In this document: piece after piece, positions 22,101 to 36,800 of the stretch | Layout: each line of letters opens with the position of its first letter | Position numbering within the stretch: position 1 is the stretch's first letter | NCBI GenBank assembly: GCA_945859605.1 | Contig: OX243824.1 | Coordinates: 32,313,869-32,377,868, forward strand | Source of the DNA: Lumbricus rubellus | Lineage: Eukaryota > Annelida > Clitellata > Crassiclitellata > Lumbricidae | Reading direction: 5' to 3' | Length of the DNA: 64,000 nt | The notes under the pieces: model-generated | What the model was told of the DNA's origin: nothing | The model's database searches: none | The model's input: only the letters and a program-made list of their open reading frames with translations | Position numbers and translations under genes: made by a program

Positions 22101-25100
22101 AAATTATAGTATAGTATTCTAATGCGTGAACAAGTAGCAGCATCCATCCACTTCACTTCCGATCATCTTACACAGAGGAATCTAATTTTGAACCGCATAT
22201 TTTTCTTGTACTGTATGGTATCTTCCAGACAAAGGTTATGAGGATAGGTAAGGAAAGAGATAACTTAATAATTTGTAAGATCACATTAAACGGAGAGGAA
22301 ATAGAGAAGGACTGGTGGAGAAATTCTGCTACCTAGGAAGTATGGTCACAGATGATGCAAGATGCCATGTAGAAATAAAAGACGAATAGCCATGGGAAAA
22401 GACGCTTTCAACAAAAAGAGGGGAACTCTTCAGAGGAAAATTAATATGAGCTTAAAAAAGAGTATGGTCAAGACGCTGGTGTGGAGTGTGGTCCTATATG
22501 GGAAAGAAACATGGACAATGAGAAAGGATGACATAAGAAGATTGGAGGCGTTCGAAATGTGGATTTGGCGAAGAATGAAGCGTGTCAGCTGGATGGAGCA
22601 CAAGACGAACGAAAAAATACTGCAGATGGTGGGAGAGGAAAGATCAATGCCGGAGACAATACGGAGGCGGCCGAGAAACTGGATTGGCCGCATCATGAGG
22701 AGTGACACCATAGTAAGAGATGGTGACAAAGAACGGTTACAGAGGGCTAAAGGTGGATGCACAGAACAGATATGCGTGGCGTCATTGGACACATGAACCT
22801 GCCTGACGGCAGAGAACTAAAGAAGAAGAAGTATCTATAAATTCGTTGAGCGTCCCTCACAGTGCACATCAATCAGAGGTTTTCCCAGTGTGAGAGACGC
22901 AGAGACAAGAAAGTCGTTTTGAGACAACGAAAAAATGCAATTAGGATTCCAGTTAAAAACGAAGAACGTATTGACGGAGTTAGCTGATTCCAAAGTCCAA
23001 GAACAATGAACGGAAAAGCTCGAGACTCGAGTCTTGGCCATAGCAGTCCTTGTTGGCGGGACAAAAAGATCGTGCCTTAGTGAGAGTAGAGGACAGAGAG
23101 AGGAGACTGAAGTCGGCAGACGGGTGATATCATGAATAGGTCCTACAGGCTACACCTGGGCGCAAGCCTTGAGACTAATCTTCTAGTTTGCAATTAAGGC
23201 TTCCTCAACCAGACCTTAGGCCTACACCCATGTAAACCTACAACAGTTCAAACATAAACTACTAGTATTCAGTTATTTGCACATATAAGCGGATGTAAAA
23301 TGATTAAGATTGTTGGTCGCTAAGCAAAATGCAGATTGCAACATGAGTTACTGAGCTTTTTTGACTAAGATTTGTTGAAACGACAGAGATTGTAAATAAT
23401 TCACAATGTTCTATCAACATCCTTAGCAGTTTTCTTGTTTGAAGTGCACCATACTATTATATCAATCGAATAAACATTAGGCCTACGTTCAACTTACCAT
23501 CCATTCAATGGTTAAAACGGCCACTGACACGTGACGAGAGGTGTCTAGCCACGAATATGCTTTGGTGATATTTGGTGTTTCAGGCACTGAAATTAAAATT
23601 CAAATATTCACTGCTATAAATATATAGACTGTATAGAGTAGATAACTTGAGTGGGCGTCATAGCAAATGCGAGAAATAAGAAAAATGCGTTCCGCTGATT
23701 GCCTTGCTTCTTTTGCCCCAGGGCTACAAAAACTGTAGCACTTACCAAACATCGGCGTTCTTCAGATCTGTGGCTAGTTCTTCCATTCGGGCTTTCGACA
23801 TTCCTCACTCACAAAATTAAATGGCCAAACTAGCGACTGACTTTCTTAATCAGTCTTCCGTTAAATTTTGTTACAGATATTTCGTTTTCCCCTTCACGGT
23901 GTTTCTAATGATTGATCCATTGAAAATTAGATGTCTATTGTCTGGTGTTATGGAAGATGAAAATAAGTGCAAGTTAATTGTGCTTTTGTATTGTATTGTA
24001 TTGTATCTGACCATTTATAAAGCGCTTCTCGCAGCAAGAGCCTTTCAGAAGCGCTCCAGTGCGTTCAGCCCCTAGAAAACAGGCAAGTGCTTGGACGAGA
24101 GAAAGACGAGAATACAATACCAGAGAGGATGGCAGAGTGAACTGTTGGGGGAAACCCCATTCCATATGGAGGGTCCAATGCAGGCAAATGATCTGGATTG
24201 AGCCATGGCGGTCCTGACTCGGGAAACAATGAGGTCAATGCGATCAAAGGACCTAAGAGGACGCAGCGAAGTGGCAGAAAGGGTGCGAAGTATATGATCA
24301 CACAAAATTAATACTTTGGAGCAAAACCCAATTGCGACTTAAGGACCAAGATCAGGACTTTAAATTGTATAGGCCTACTTTGTTACAACTACCGTCGCTG
24401 ATTCGCTGTTACGTGTTACTACGTACCTACCAGTGCATTTTGTTCGGAAAGGATTGCTTTCTGGACTCGATCCTCCATCTATCAATTCGGTTGAATTTAT
24501 CCGCAGAATGGGAACGATGCGAAATAAGTAGAATGAGTGTCGCTGGAGTCCGATTATCGTCTTGTTTTCGTTGAAGTGATCCGTGTCGACCTGAATCGAA
24601 TCCTCGATCCACGACTGGTCTTTGTGGATGTCCGACGCGATCCTGTACTCGATCCGGTAGAGAAGGGTGAAGGAAGGGTCAACGAAACGGATCCACGAAT
24701 GCCAGATGATCGTTATCTGAGTCACGTCCGCTCGATACATCGTTGGTGGTGTCATCAATCGAGGAATTTCTGAAACAAACGGATTCACACTCAAAATTTA
24801 TTACATTTAATTTAACAATAAACTTACAGGCATTGTTGGCCTACTTTATTATGCTTATTTTGAAGTCTTCTGGTGTTTGCTTTGGGTGAGCCATTAATTG
24901 CCATAATTTTATTATTTGAGAATTATACAATGGTGCAACAGATTTCATTCGCAACTTAAGACACTCCTTTTCAAGAACTCTTATCATGACTCATCTGATC
25001 CTCCACCCTTCAATTTCCGGCCCAGACGACACCCGCCTTAATAGCTGTCCCTCCCACTCTGATCTTATGGAAACTCGACCCGGACCACTACGTAGACCTA

Positions 25101-28100
25101 CTACTTTTACGGACAACCCTTCTGACTCAACGCAGCGCGCGTGAATAAGCTGGTGTTCCGCGCTTGGCTTTCGAGTTGCGCTTTAGAAATTTCGAGTTTA
25201 CGATTACGAATCGATAATCAATTTACTTTGAATAATTTGAAGATTCAATTGAAGGGCTTGGAGCAATAACAAGGTATGTCGACATACCTATGTCTTGCAA
25301 AACAGTATGCCACCGTGAGCGGAAGATGGTAATCTATAAACCCTGTAAATTTGGTACAGATCTGAATAGTTTTGAGCGCTGTTTTTCAAAAAACGTTATG
25401 TCAACATAACATGTTATTGCACACCCGGCAGAGTTCGACCATAACTCTACTGCAATATCCCGGTATGACGACATACATTGTCGTGTTTTCTTACAAACGT
25501 TGTATTAGAGCCGGTGCAACAATGAGGTTGTATGACATAACCTGCTATTGTTCCCACTTTCGTTTGAATTGGATACAAATTCTACGGTTATGTCATTAAA
25601 ACTTCTTATTGCACTGCTTTTGCATATTTTATATCTCGCCATTACTACAGTTATGATGACTTACCATCTTATTGCACGATTCTCGAACTGTGTAATAGAG
25701 ACGGTTTGGTGCAATAACAAGGTATGTTCACTTATTCCAGATGACATGTGTGGTATTGCAGCTGCTAGAAAACACTTTGTCGACATAACGTGTTATTGCA
25801 CCAGACATGATACTGATGACTGAGTGTTCGCGATGCAATAGCCAGATATGATGCAAAATGTACAAAAAATAATAATAATTTCATCTTTTGCATTGAATAA
25901 TGTACCAATATCGTTCAAGACAATTTTAAGGTACATTTTGCTAAAATAATCGCCTTGATATGTTGTCAAATGGCTTAGATACTGCAGTTTGAAGTGGTAA
26001 ATCTTTGAAGTCGATTTCCCAACATTCATGATTTCGACATACCTTGTTATTGCTCCAAGCCTTTCAATTACGTTTAAATAAACATACAAAATATTAACCC
26101 TTAAACCGCCACATACTTTTGAGGTTTATGCACCCCGGACGCCAAATACTTTTTTGGTGCGATATACTTCGAAACGACATGACTCATTGAGAAACAGTGA
26201 GGCAAAATTTATAGGTACATAGGTATATATGTATATAGGTATATACAGAAACATATATAGGTATGTGGATATATATATAGGTTTATATATAGGCGTAAAT
26301 ACATCAGTATTTATAGGCATATATAAAAATATTATATATATATATATGCATACAAGTATAAAAGTATATATATATATATAAGTAAATAGGTATATATACA
26401 TATAGGTATATATAGGTATATAAGTATTTAGGTATTAGGTATATATATAGAAATACTTAGATATAAAGGTATATATTGGTATATAAGTGTGTATATATAA
26501 GTATAAAAGTGTATATAATTCAGGTATATTCTATATAGATATATATAGATATATATAGGTATATATGTAGGTATAAGGTATATATATATAGGTATATATA
26601 AAGGTATATCGGTACATATATATGTACATAGGTATATGTAGGCGTATATATAAAGGTATAATTGGCTATATAGGCGGTATCGGCGCTGAACATAATTATA
26701 TGTGAAACCGCATATCTGCGGTTCCGGCGTTCAGCCAAAGTACATCGGGAACCGCACACTTGCGGTTCCGGCGGTTTAACGGTTAATGTAGATTATCAAA
26801 ATAATTTGATTTCACTAACCAAGCGCTCTAATAACTGTATAATTTTTATTCATATGCAAAATGTAAATTTAGGCCTACTCACTGAGAGTGTCCTAGGTCA
26901 GACATGCAATTCAGTATAGATAAAGATTGATCACAGTTAAAATCTAGAACCGTGCAAGGGAATAAGAACCTACCTGTTTGGCACCTTGGCCCAACCCAAC
27001 CATTGGCACAACCATTCGGACAGTCACCTGTCTGCTTGTCACAGAGAGAGGTTAGGTTGCAGTGACACATTCGGTGACAACTTGGACCAAAGAAGTCATC
27101 GGCACAAGCTGACATTTGTTCGAAAATTTACAGAAAAGCTTCAGACATACAGGGTGGGCCAATAGGAATGCAACAACTTTGACGCCTTATAACTTAAACA
27201 ATTTTCATCCGAACACTGTGATCAATATACTAAATTGAAGGTAATTATCCACTCTACTACTGTGTAAAATCTTGCGCTGATATACGGCACCGTTTAAATA
27301 AAAATATTGGTGCGACGCACACCTCTCAATTTTGAATGTAAATAATGAACATCATGGCGCCGCTCACGGAAGAGGATAGAATTTTAATCAGAATCTTAAG
27401 AGTAGAAAACGAATACAAAGCACACCAGATGTTGATAGAATTCCCTTCTAGAAAATGGAATAAATATGCTCTACATCAGTGGTTCCCAAACTTCTGTAGG
27501 CCGCGGACCGGCAATAATTTTTGGTGAAGCTCGCGGACCGCTAACTTAGGCCTTTATAGCGATTATCGGTACTTATGGGTTATCTACCCCGCTTTATTTT
27601 GACACAGTGTCTTTTGCCATGAATCGACCAGTTTCTAATGGCTAAACTAACCCTAACACTAACCCTAACCGACCTTCACGATGCCTAACCTGAGCCCTAA
27701 CCGACCCTCACGGAAAAGACGTGGAGTTACAACGCTGAAAAAATAAAAAAATAAATCGGGGTAGATAACCCATAAGTACCCGATTATCAACATAAAAAAG
27801 CTCGGAACTGACTGCAGTCATTGATGTAGTAAATTTAGAATAAATTTAAATTGTTTGAATTCGCTATTTGGCAAGTTATAATAAGACGTGTTTATTTATT
27901 TCAATTTTTTAAACATTAAGACAGAAATTTGAACAAATTTTGGACAACAATTCGAGTAATTTCCCAATTTCAAGCAAATAAACTAATAATTATAGTTTAT
28001 TTTTAATTTTTAACTCTTCTCTGCGGACCGGCGATCATACCTCCGTGGACCGGCACCGGTCCGCGGACCACCACTTTGGGAACCACTGCTCTACATCGAT

Positions 28101-30196
28101 TGATTTGTTTAATTGATGCCACGGGAACGTCTAACAGCCGCAACAGTGGTCGCAAACGTTCTCCGGCCGGCGCATCGTTCACGTCATACGGTTGCCTATC
28201 TGAACGCTCACGTACCAGAGTTCATTGAACCGGAGAACTGGCCACCGAACAATCCGGATTTAAACCCGGTTGACTATTCGATATGGGGGTTGTCTTTAGC
28301 AAATGGTCTATCGTGAACCGATACGTGACGTTGAACATTTGAAAAAATTGATTGTTTACTGCTGGGTTGAAATAACCCGAGCACTGGTGGACTCAGCCAT
28401 CGATCAATGGTCGTCTCGTGTCCATGCTGGCATTATAGCACGTGGTGGACATATTGAATATTTGTTTGACTTATGATAAATTCACTCAAGATATGAATTG
28501 ATATTAATTGTTAGAACTAGTGATTGTTTAGAATCGAGTCATTGACATATTAAGTTTAAGACTTTTGGTCTTTTTTCTTGCAGTTTCATGGCAAAAAAGG
28601 GACATCGAAACATTAATAGCATTATCTCAAAAAGTCGTAATAGTATCTCTTAGATATTTTGCAGATTGATAAAATGGATAATTATGTTCAATCTGATATA
28701 TAGGACAAGACGCTCAGATAAAAATTGCTTAAGTTATAAGGCGTCAAAGTTGTTGCATTCCTATTGGCCCACCCTGTATATTACGCAGGAGTAAATAAAT
28801 AAATTCATCAGACAAAAATAATCAAGTAAGGAAACGTGGAGGCACTTCAATTCCTTGATTAAACTCTCTTAAACTTATCTCTATTATAGAAGTGGAACTA
28901 CTTAAATGGAAGAGTTGTTATATGGTCCTTCTAAGGCTTCTAAGCAATACTACCTCGATTTATTGCAATAACTAAGACATTTATGCATAGGCCTTATAAT
29001 CAGAGGCGTAGCGACCGCCATCCGTACCCTCCGACCGAATGGGGCCCCCGCAAGGAAGGAACCCCTAAAAGTGCAAAACAATGAATGAAATGACTAAAAA
29101 AAGTCATAAACTTTCTCGGACGGCGAATTGATGAAATATTTCCGAAATTTTGGCCGGATGACTAAAAAAAGGTCGTCAGAAATTTCGGGGACATTATGTT
29201 CGGAGGGGGCCACGTTCATTGTTGCTACAGCCCTGCTTATAATCTAATTTGACCCTATAGGCCTATCACATGTTTCCCTACAGTCAATGATGGAACCATT
29301 ATTATTGTTGATGGTAAAATTGGTTACATCAAGTTTCTCTGTCTCATCACACTTTTCCAATGGATAGCCTATGGGTCTCTCTGACATGCAGAACAATATT
29401 ATTACATGTAGGCCTACTATGATAATGGCGATATGAACGACATTACGGTAGATCAGATCAGATATTGGATTTCTCGCTTTCTCTACCTGATTGACAGTCT
29501 GTTCCACTCCAGCCGGGCGCACACAATGCAGGACACCTTCCGTTAGTTTTGTCACAGAGACTGTCGCCGTCACAGCGACACTGTTTCGTGCAGTCCACAC
29601 CAAAAAAGCCATCGTTACACACTAAGAAACAAAAGTGGCTGATAATAATTATCATTGCTTGCAAACAGAAAGATGAAGACAACTCCTGTGCCGGTGTCAC
29701 GTGATATTCTATCTCTCTTTAAAGCTATCCGGGAGGTGAATTAATCTAGGCTACCCCCGGATGGATTTAACTGGTCTAGACTCTACAGTCTAGACTCTAG
29801 ACCATCCGTAGGAGAGATCATTCTATCCCTATTTTTTGCGTAGCCTATAATTGAAACATTTATGCTGCAATAAAAATGTCAAGTGACTCTAATTGTTTTA
29901 AGTGCCCTAAGTAATGTTGAGATCAAGGCAACTGGAATTTATTTAGTGACTCTAAGGTTAGTGTTCTTACCCGTTCTAAATGTTCTAACTCCTCTAAAAC
30001 CAAAGCAAACAAAGTTATCTAAAAAATAATATTTTTGATTCAGATCCCTAAATATCCGTCTGCTTCCATGCTCTTAAAATGCAAATGAGGTAAGTAAGTA
30101 AGTATGTATGTATGTATGTATGTATGTATGTATGTATGTATGTATGTATGTATGTATGTATGTATGTATGTATGTATGTATGTATGTATGTATGTA

Positions 30197-30253
<57 letters not shown>

Positions 30254-30786
30254 ATGTATGTATGTATGTATGTATGTATGTATGTATGTATGTATGTATG
30301 TATGTATGTATGTATGTATGTATGTATGTATGTATGTATGTATGTATGTATGTATGTATGTATGTATGTATGTATGTATGTATGTATGTATGTATGTATG
30401 TATGTATGTATGTATGTATGTATGTATGTATGTATGTATGTATGTATGTATGTATGTAGCCTATGTATGTATGTATGTATGTATGTATGTATGTATGTAT
30501 GTATGTATGTATGTATGTATGTATGTATGTATGTATGTATGTATGTATGTATGTATGTATGTATGTATGTATGCATGTATATGGCCATGTATATAGCGCC
30601 TTAACAAGACTCTCCCGAAGGCGCTTTACGTAGCTACCCAACAGATCTAAACAGGTGCGATTTAAATGATGCTGCTCTAAGAATGAGGTTTCCAAAAAGC
30701 GATTATAATGCTCTGGTTCATACATGTCTACACGTGAGCATGCACAGTACACAGGCCTACGTATAATCATTATAGCCTACTAGCGT

Positions 30787-30866
<80 letters not shown>

Positions 30867-33800
30867 GTTCTCTGCCCGAAGGCAGCTTGTATGTATCCGG
30901 CTTGCGCTACCCGAGGATGATATGAGTGAGGTGGTTTCCCGTTGCTTTCCTCACAGACAATGATGGGTAAGCAACTTGACCAAGGCCGCTCCGCAGCAGC
31001 GTGTCACATGCGTGCTAGCCCGAGATATCTAAATGTCTGAGTGTCAGCACCCAGCCCGGGTTTGAACCGCAGTCCGTTGTATCCAAGAGACGTATGCTGC
31101 TCTCGCTTCCCGGAGCAGCTAACTAGGCCAGTTATACAGTCGTTGTCGTGCGCATATTGAGCTGTAAATGCATTGGCTGGATGATTCAATGCGGGAAGCG
31201 TGACCATCCTTTTCAAGCATTTCAAAGTCAGAGTGATGCTGTCATAAGAATGATAATATACACACGCATGCCCTTCACTCCAAATACAATTTGCAAATTA
31301 TAATTATCTCGCAAATGTCTAGTCCACAATTTCATTATTAAATGCCACATCAAACCAAGCCGCAGCCCATTAATCCCAGCGCCCATCTGGCTCGCATTGA
31401 CCTTCAGCTGGGAGAGTTTGTCAAGTATTATGACCTGAAACAATTTAAGACTTGTTGGCTGTCACTAACCAATGGCCTGAAAGTCGCAAAGTCGCACGGA
31501 ACCAGTGAATACATTTCTCACGGTCACTGTTCGTGCCATAAGTGGTCCATCGAAGCAACTGATAATTACATTATCTGACGTAGATCTACCAGAGCCATAG
31601 TAGCACAAGACACCGAGTTCGTGACTCACAACTCTGCTGAAGTATACTTCAATGTTCGGACCAAAAAACTCGCCACCTACAGCAACATTCAAAATTGCAA
31701 ATTGCAAATGCAGAATTGTTTTTCAAATAGATTCAATTAGGCCAGCAGGATGATCTGAGGCAAGCTGTATATTCAAGCAACTGTCGCATTAAGTTAAGCT
31801 TAGTCTTGCAATCTCTATAGCGTCATGGTAGCCTACCGTATTGTACGAGGCATGAAAAGACGGTGCATAATAATATACTAACGAGATGATAACTGTCTTG
31901 TACATTTTATTAACATCGTTGCATATCAGTATGTCTCTGTGTATGCCAGGAACGAAAGCATTCAAAATGTTGGAACTTTTTGCGTAATCGATGATAATAA
32001 TAATCCTATTGCATTTGCTTCTGCCAGGAACATGGGCGCCCGCACATAGGGGCAAGGGGGGCACTTGGCCCCCTTCTGGAAAAGTGACACTTATTTTTCT
32101 AACTACTACTTTTGAGTTTTTAACAAATTTCTTCGCATTAAAACACTAATGATAAACACAGTGAAAGTAATAAATTTACGTTTAGAAATCTCTATAGAAA
32201 TAAACATTTATAGTGCCCTCCATGGACCTACTTTTTAGCATCTACTTTTGGATTTTTAACAAAATTTTCGCACTTAGGAAACTATTCATATTAAAATATT
32301 ACACAAAATGACACTGAGAAATTTGCATTGAGAAACTTCTTAGAAAAAATACCCGTGTTTTTAATTTCCAGCGCTGTATTTTTCATGCTTTTGTCACTGA
32401 AAAATTCGACCGTGACCATCGTAAAATTTTTCCTCCCTCCTGCAAAATTTTCTGCGGGCGCCCATGGCCAGGGACAATAATATTCGCAAGTGCCTATGCC
32501 AGGGATTACTCCGTTTGCAAACGTTCATGATACGGACGAAAACACTTGATGAGGGCATTAGAGGTCCATATTAATTCATAATAAAAGCCTAAAGGCTGGG
32601 ACACCAACATTGAAGTTTTTAGCGGCGAGAATGAATCAAAAGCGACTAATTCCTATAGATAGGCCTATCTATAGATAGGCTATCAGATTATCTCTAATAT
32701 AGGCTGCTTGTATAAATGTTCATTTAAAGTTATTGTCATATATTATATCCTTATTATTAGAAATCTATATCTATAGCATAGATGTAAAAAACGATGAAAA
32801 TAAAATAAAAAACGGTATTTTTTCAAAATAATAAAAAACGACAAAAAAACGATAAAAAACGGAAACGGAAAATAATTTGACTTTGCTACATCTAAAACTG
32901 CATTTTAACCTTGAAAACCTTGATTATTAACCTACTAAACGCAGACTATCTCTTAAATGACGATGTTAAACAATGAAATATTGATTTTAGTTACTGAATC
33001 CTTGAGAGTTGGCGGAAAACATAAGGAATATCAGAAAAAATTAAAATTAAGAAAAATAATAACAGAAAGTAAATGAATAAATAAAGTTAAAGAAATAATA
33101 AAAAAACGATAAAAAACGATGGGAAAAATAAAAAACGAAAAAAACGACGTTTTTTGGGAGAGAATAAAAAAACGGAAAAAAACGTTTTTTACAACTATGA
33201 TCTATTATAGATTGCTTAGCCTACACACAGCAACCTCTTAACCGGAGTTGAACCGCAAGATATAAAATATTTCAACACAAAAAACTAAGTAGCCTGAACA
33301 AAGTAATGAGGGCATTTAATTTATAGGTTTCTATTAATTTATAATAATTTTTAAATTTCCAAATTACATCGCCCATAAAATAATTAGCACTTCTGACCTA
33401 AGTTCATTTTGATGTGACTTATTGGAAGAATTTCGTCAAGAACCACAGCCCAGTTCGCTCTTTTCTGCCTTCCTGTAACACTGCAGGTGGTGTCGTTATC
33501 GTCCACAGCAAGGTCAGATGTTGTCAAATTATTATAATCCGATGACTGAAACGTGCGCCTAAAGAGTGCCACATTCTGAGCATTAGCAGCAGATTCTGCA
33601 CTCAAACCATCTAAAATGAAAATATCAAATTCAGAAAACAACTTGACACTAGAGTGACAACCAAACGTTTGACATTTTAATTTCATGTAACTTCTTTCTG
33701 CTTGGCCTACGCTACTTAGATCTATTAATTTTGGCTGAAATAGGACTTACGCTAACAGCAAATGCTCAGAAAACAAAAATTAGCCTAATGTTGAAATGAA

Positions 33801-36800
33801 TCAGCAAAACATAGACCTAAACGAATTGTAGGCAATTATAATACAGCCTACAAATCCTTAATTCTAATTCTTTATTCACCAGTACGGTAGTACCAGAGGC
33901 GGAACCATGGAGGGGGGAGGGGCAATCCGGCCATGGACCCATTTAAAAATTGCATGGACTGGCCCCCCATTTGGTTTCCCCCATTTGGTTTCAAGAACCT
34001 TTAAATCAATGCAGCGGGACAAGGCGAGAGAGAAAAATGTTGCATGCAGTAGCTTAAATAGCAGAATCAACATACATTGTAGCCTATCGAGATTCGATAG
34101 TCATTTATACAGTATATCAAACGTGTAATAAAGCCTTTCCTAGTCAATGTATCAGCATAATTATGGATTCTCTGGGAAAAAATAGCCTACACTTAACCCT
34201 TTATCGCATTTTGTTGTCGATTGGTAACAGTGACAAAATCCTGATTTTGAGCTAAATAAACCGTCAAGGTCTGTGATGTATTGTTCAATGTTTATCTAGA
34301 ATAATTTTTCTATGCAAAGAACTAGGCAAAAGCATGTTCTGAGCGGCGAAAACTAATAGAATCGGCCGTAATGTCGTATGTTGAAAAATAAGAAAATCAT
34401 CATTTTAACAGTGTTGGTTTGAATATTTCTACATAATTTGAAGACCTGGAAAAAATCGTACCGATGACTAAATCATTGTTTTTTAAAACTGTGTTTTAAT
34501 CAGTAGCTAAGACACTTTAAAATTATAAATATCTACAGGTTTGTAGGTACATCCGTTTGGTCACTGCGTTCATCTGCCGGAAGATAAGGTTTTTTGAAAG
34601 CAATTCCAATTGGTAACAACATGCACTTTCCTAGCATTTCTAGCGAAATCTCATGCCTACCAAATGGCAACAGTGTGCAACCATAAGTAATACAAGTATT
34701 TGATAGCACTGTAGCCAAATGGCGACAATGCGCATATCACTGTAGATAATATGTTCTTGATGGTTTACTACCAAGTGTCATCATAATGTAGGCTATTATC
34801 GCTCAGTTTTGAACTTTGTCAACATAAAATGTAGGCTATAATCGCTCAGTTTTAAACTTTGAAACAATAATAATTAATCACGAAATATTTCCGTGCAGTT
34901 GAATTTTCAAGCGAACAGTGTTGTTCCAGTCTCACAGTATGAGTTCTTAAAATTTTCATAATTCGTGTAGCTATTACAATCATTGTCTTCGACTTCACTC
35001 ATGCTTGTTGCTATCTCAATTAGAACTTTTCACACTCGCATGTTCTGATCTAAGCAAAAACTCTCACTTTCAGACAAGTTTTTACTTTATTATCAATAAT
35101 GTGTTCCATAATTATTATTCCTCTCATTGTTTGTCATCAAAAATGCTATTGCTGTGCAGATTATCACTTCAATTGATAATCTCCTTAGCATATTGTTACT
35201 ACTATCTTTCAATTTTTAGTCAATTAATTTTGCTTCCACTGTGTAAGAATAAACTATCATTCTCAACCTTTATGTCTTGGTGAACATAATTACTAAATGG
35301 AGGTCTGAAAATTTTAGCAAATGCCACTGACAGTAATATGGGGAAGCATCACAGGCGTTCAGCGAACAGAACCAGAAGCAGTGCACCACATCAAAGAGCT
35401 AAACGAGAGTCTGCAGTTGTGAGATGGGAAGATGGTAGTGAAAATTTAGTTTACTGCGATGAAGTGGATGCCGGTGATGGAGTTTCACTGACAGAAGGCG
35501 CACAGATAAAGTACTTTTGGAAACCTGAAAAGAAAGTGTATAATGGGGTTGTAGTACAGTTATTTAAGAAACAGGAAAAGGTTGGATTGACTGCAATGAC
35601 TTCAGACATCCATGGAGAGATAAACAATAAACAAATGGTTTCAATTCAAAGTGCAATGGCTTCAGACATCCATGGAGAGGTAAACACTGAGGAAATAGTT
35701 TCAATTCAAAGTGCAATGAGTTCAGACAGCCATGGAGAGGTAAACACTGAGGAAATAGTTTCTATTCAAAGTGCAATGGCTTTAGACATCCATGGAGAGG
35801 TAAACACTGAGGAAATAGTTTCTATTCAAAGTGCAATGAGTTCAGACAGCCATGGAGAGGTAAATACTGAGGAAATAGTTTCAATTCAAAGTGCAATGAG
35901 TTCAGACAGCCATGGAGAGGTAAACACTGAGGAAATAGTTTCAATTCAAAGTGCAATGGCTTCAGACATCCATGGAGAGGTAAACACTGAGGAAATACTT
36001 TCAATTCAAAGTGCAATGAGTTCAGACAGCCATGGAGAGGTAAACACTGAGGAAATAGTTTCTATTCAAAGTGCAATGAGTTCAGACAGCCATGGAGAGG
36101 TAAATACTGAGGAAATAGTTTCAATTCAAAGTGCAATGAGTTCAGACAGCCATGGAGAGGTAAACACTGAGGAAATAGTTTCAATTCAAAGTGCAATGAC
36201 TTCAGACAGCCATGGAGAGGTAAATACTGAGGAAATAGTTTCAATTCAAAGTGCAATGACTTCAGACATCCATGGAGAGGTAAACACTGAGGAAATAGTT
36301 TCAATTCAAAGTGCAATGGCTTCAGACATCCATGGAGAGGTAAACACTGAGGAAATAGTTTCAATTCAAAGTGCAATGAGTTCAGACAGCCATGGAGAGG
36401 TAAACACTGAGGAAATAGTTTCAATTCAAAGTGCAATGACTTCAGACAGCCATGGAGAGGTAAATACTGAGGAAATAGTTTCAATTCAAAGTGCAATGAC
36501 TTCAGACATCCATGGAGAGGTAAACACTGAGGAAATAGTTTCAATTCAAAGTGCAATGGCTTCATACATCCATGGAGAGGTAAACACTGAGGAAATAGTT
36601 TCAATTCAAAGTGCAATGAGTTCAGACAGCCATGGAGAGGTAAACACTGAGGAAATAGTTTCTATTCAAAGTGCAATGAGTTCAGACAGCCATGGAGAGG
36701 TAAATACTGAGGAAATAGTTTCAATTCAAAGTGCAATGACTTCAGACAGCCATGGAGAGGTAAACACTGAGGAAATAGTTTCAATTCAAAGTGCAATGAC

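Noticed and set aside
23722..23790. Extra receptor exon on the minus strand (MSKARMEELATDLK...ADVW, donor TTTG|GTAAGT)
   Set aside because: The donor is excellent, but every acceptor I could pair with it breaks the phase needed between the two FN3 units. It might be a first exon of another transcript; not supported enough to list.
30040..30770. Long frames of repeated HTYI or YVCM residues
   Set aside because: Produced by the (TATG)n microsatellite, which lacks stop codons in several frames. The same applies to the arrays at 3,320, 41,450, 43,150, 45,012 and 59,217.
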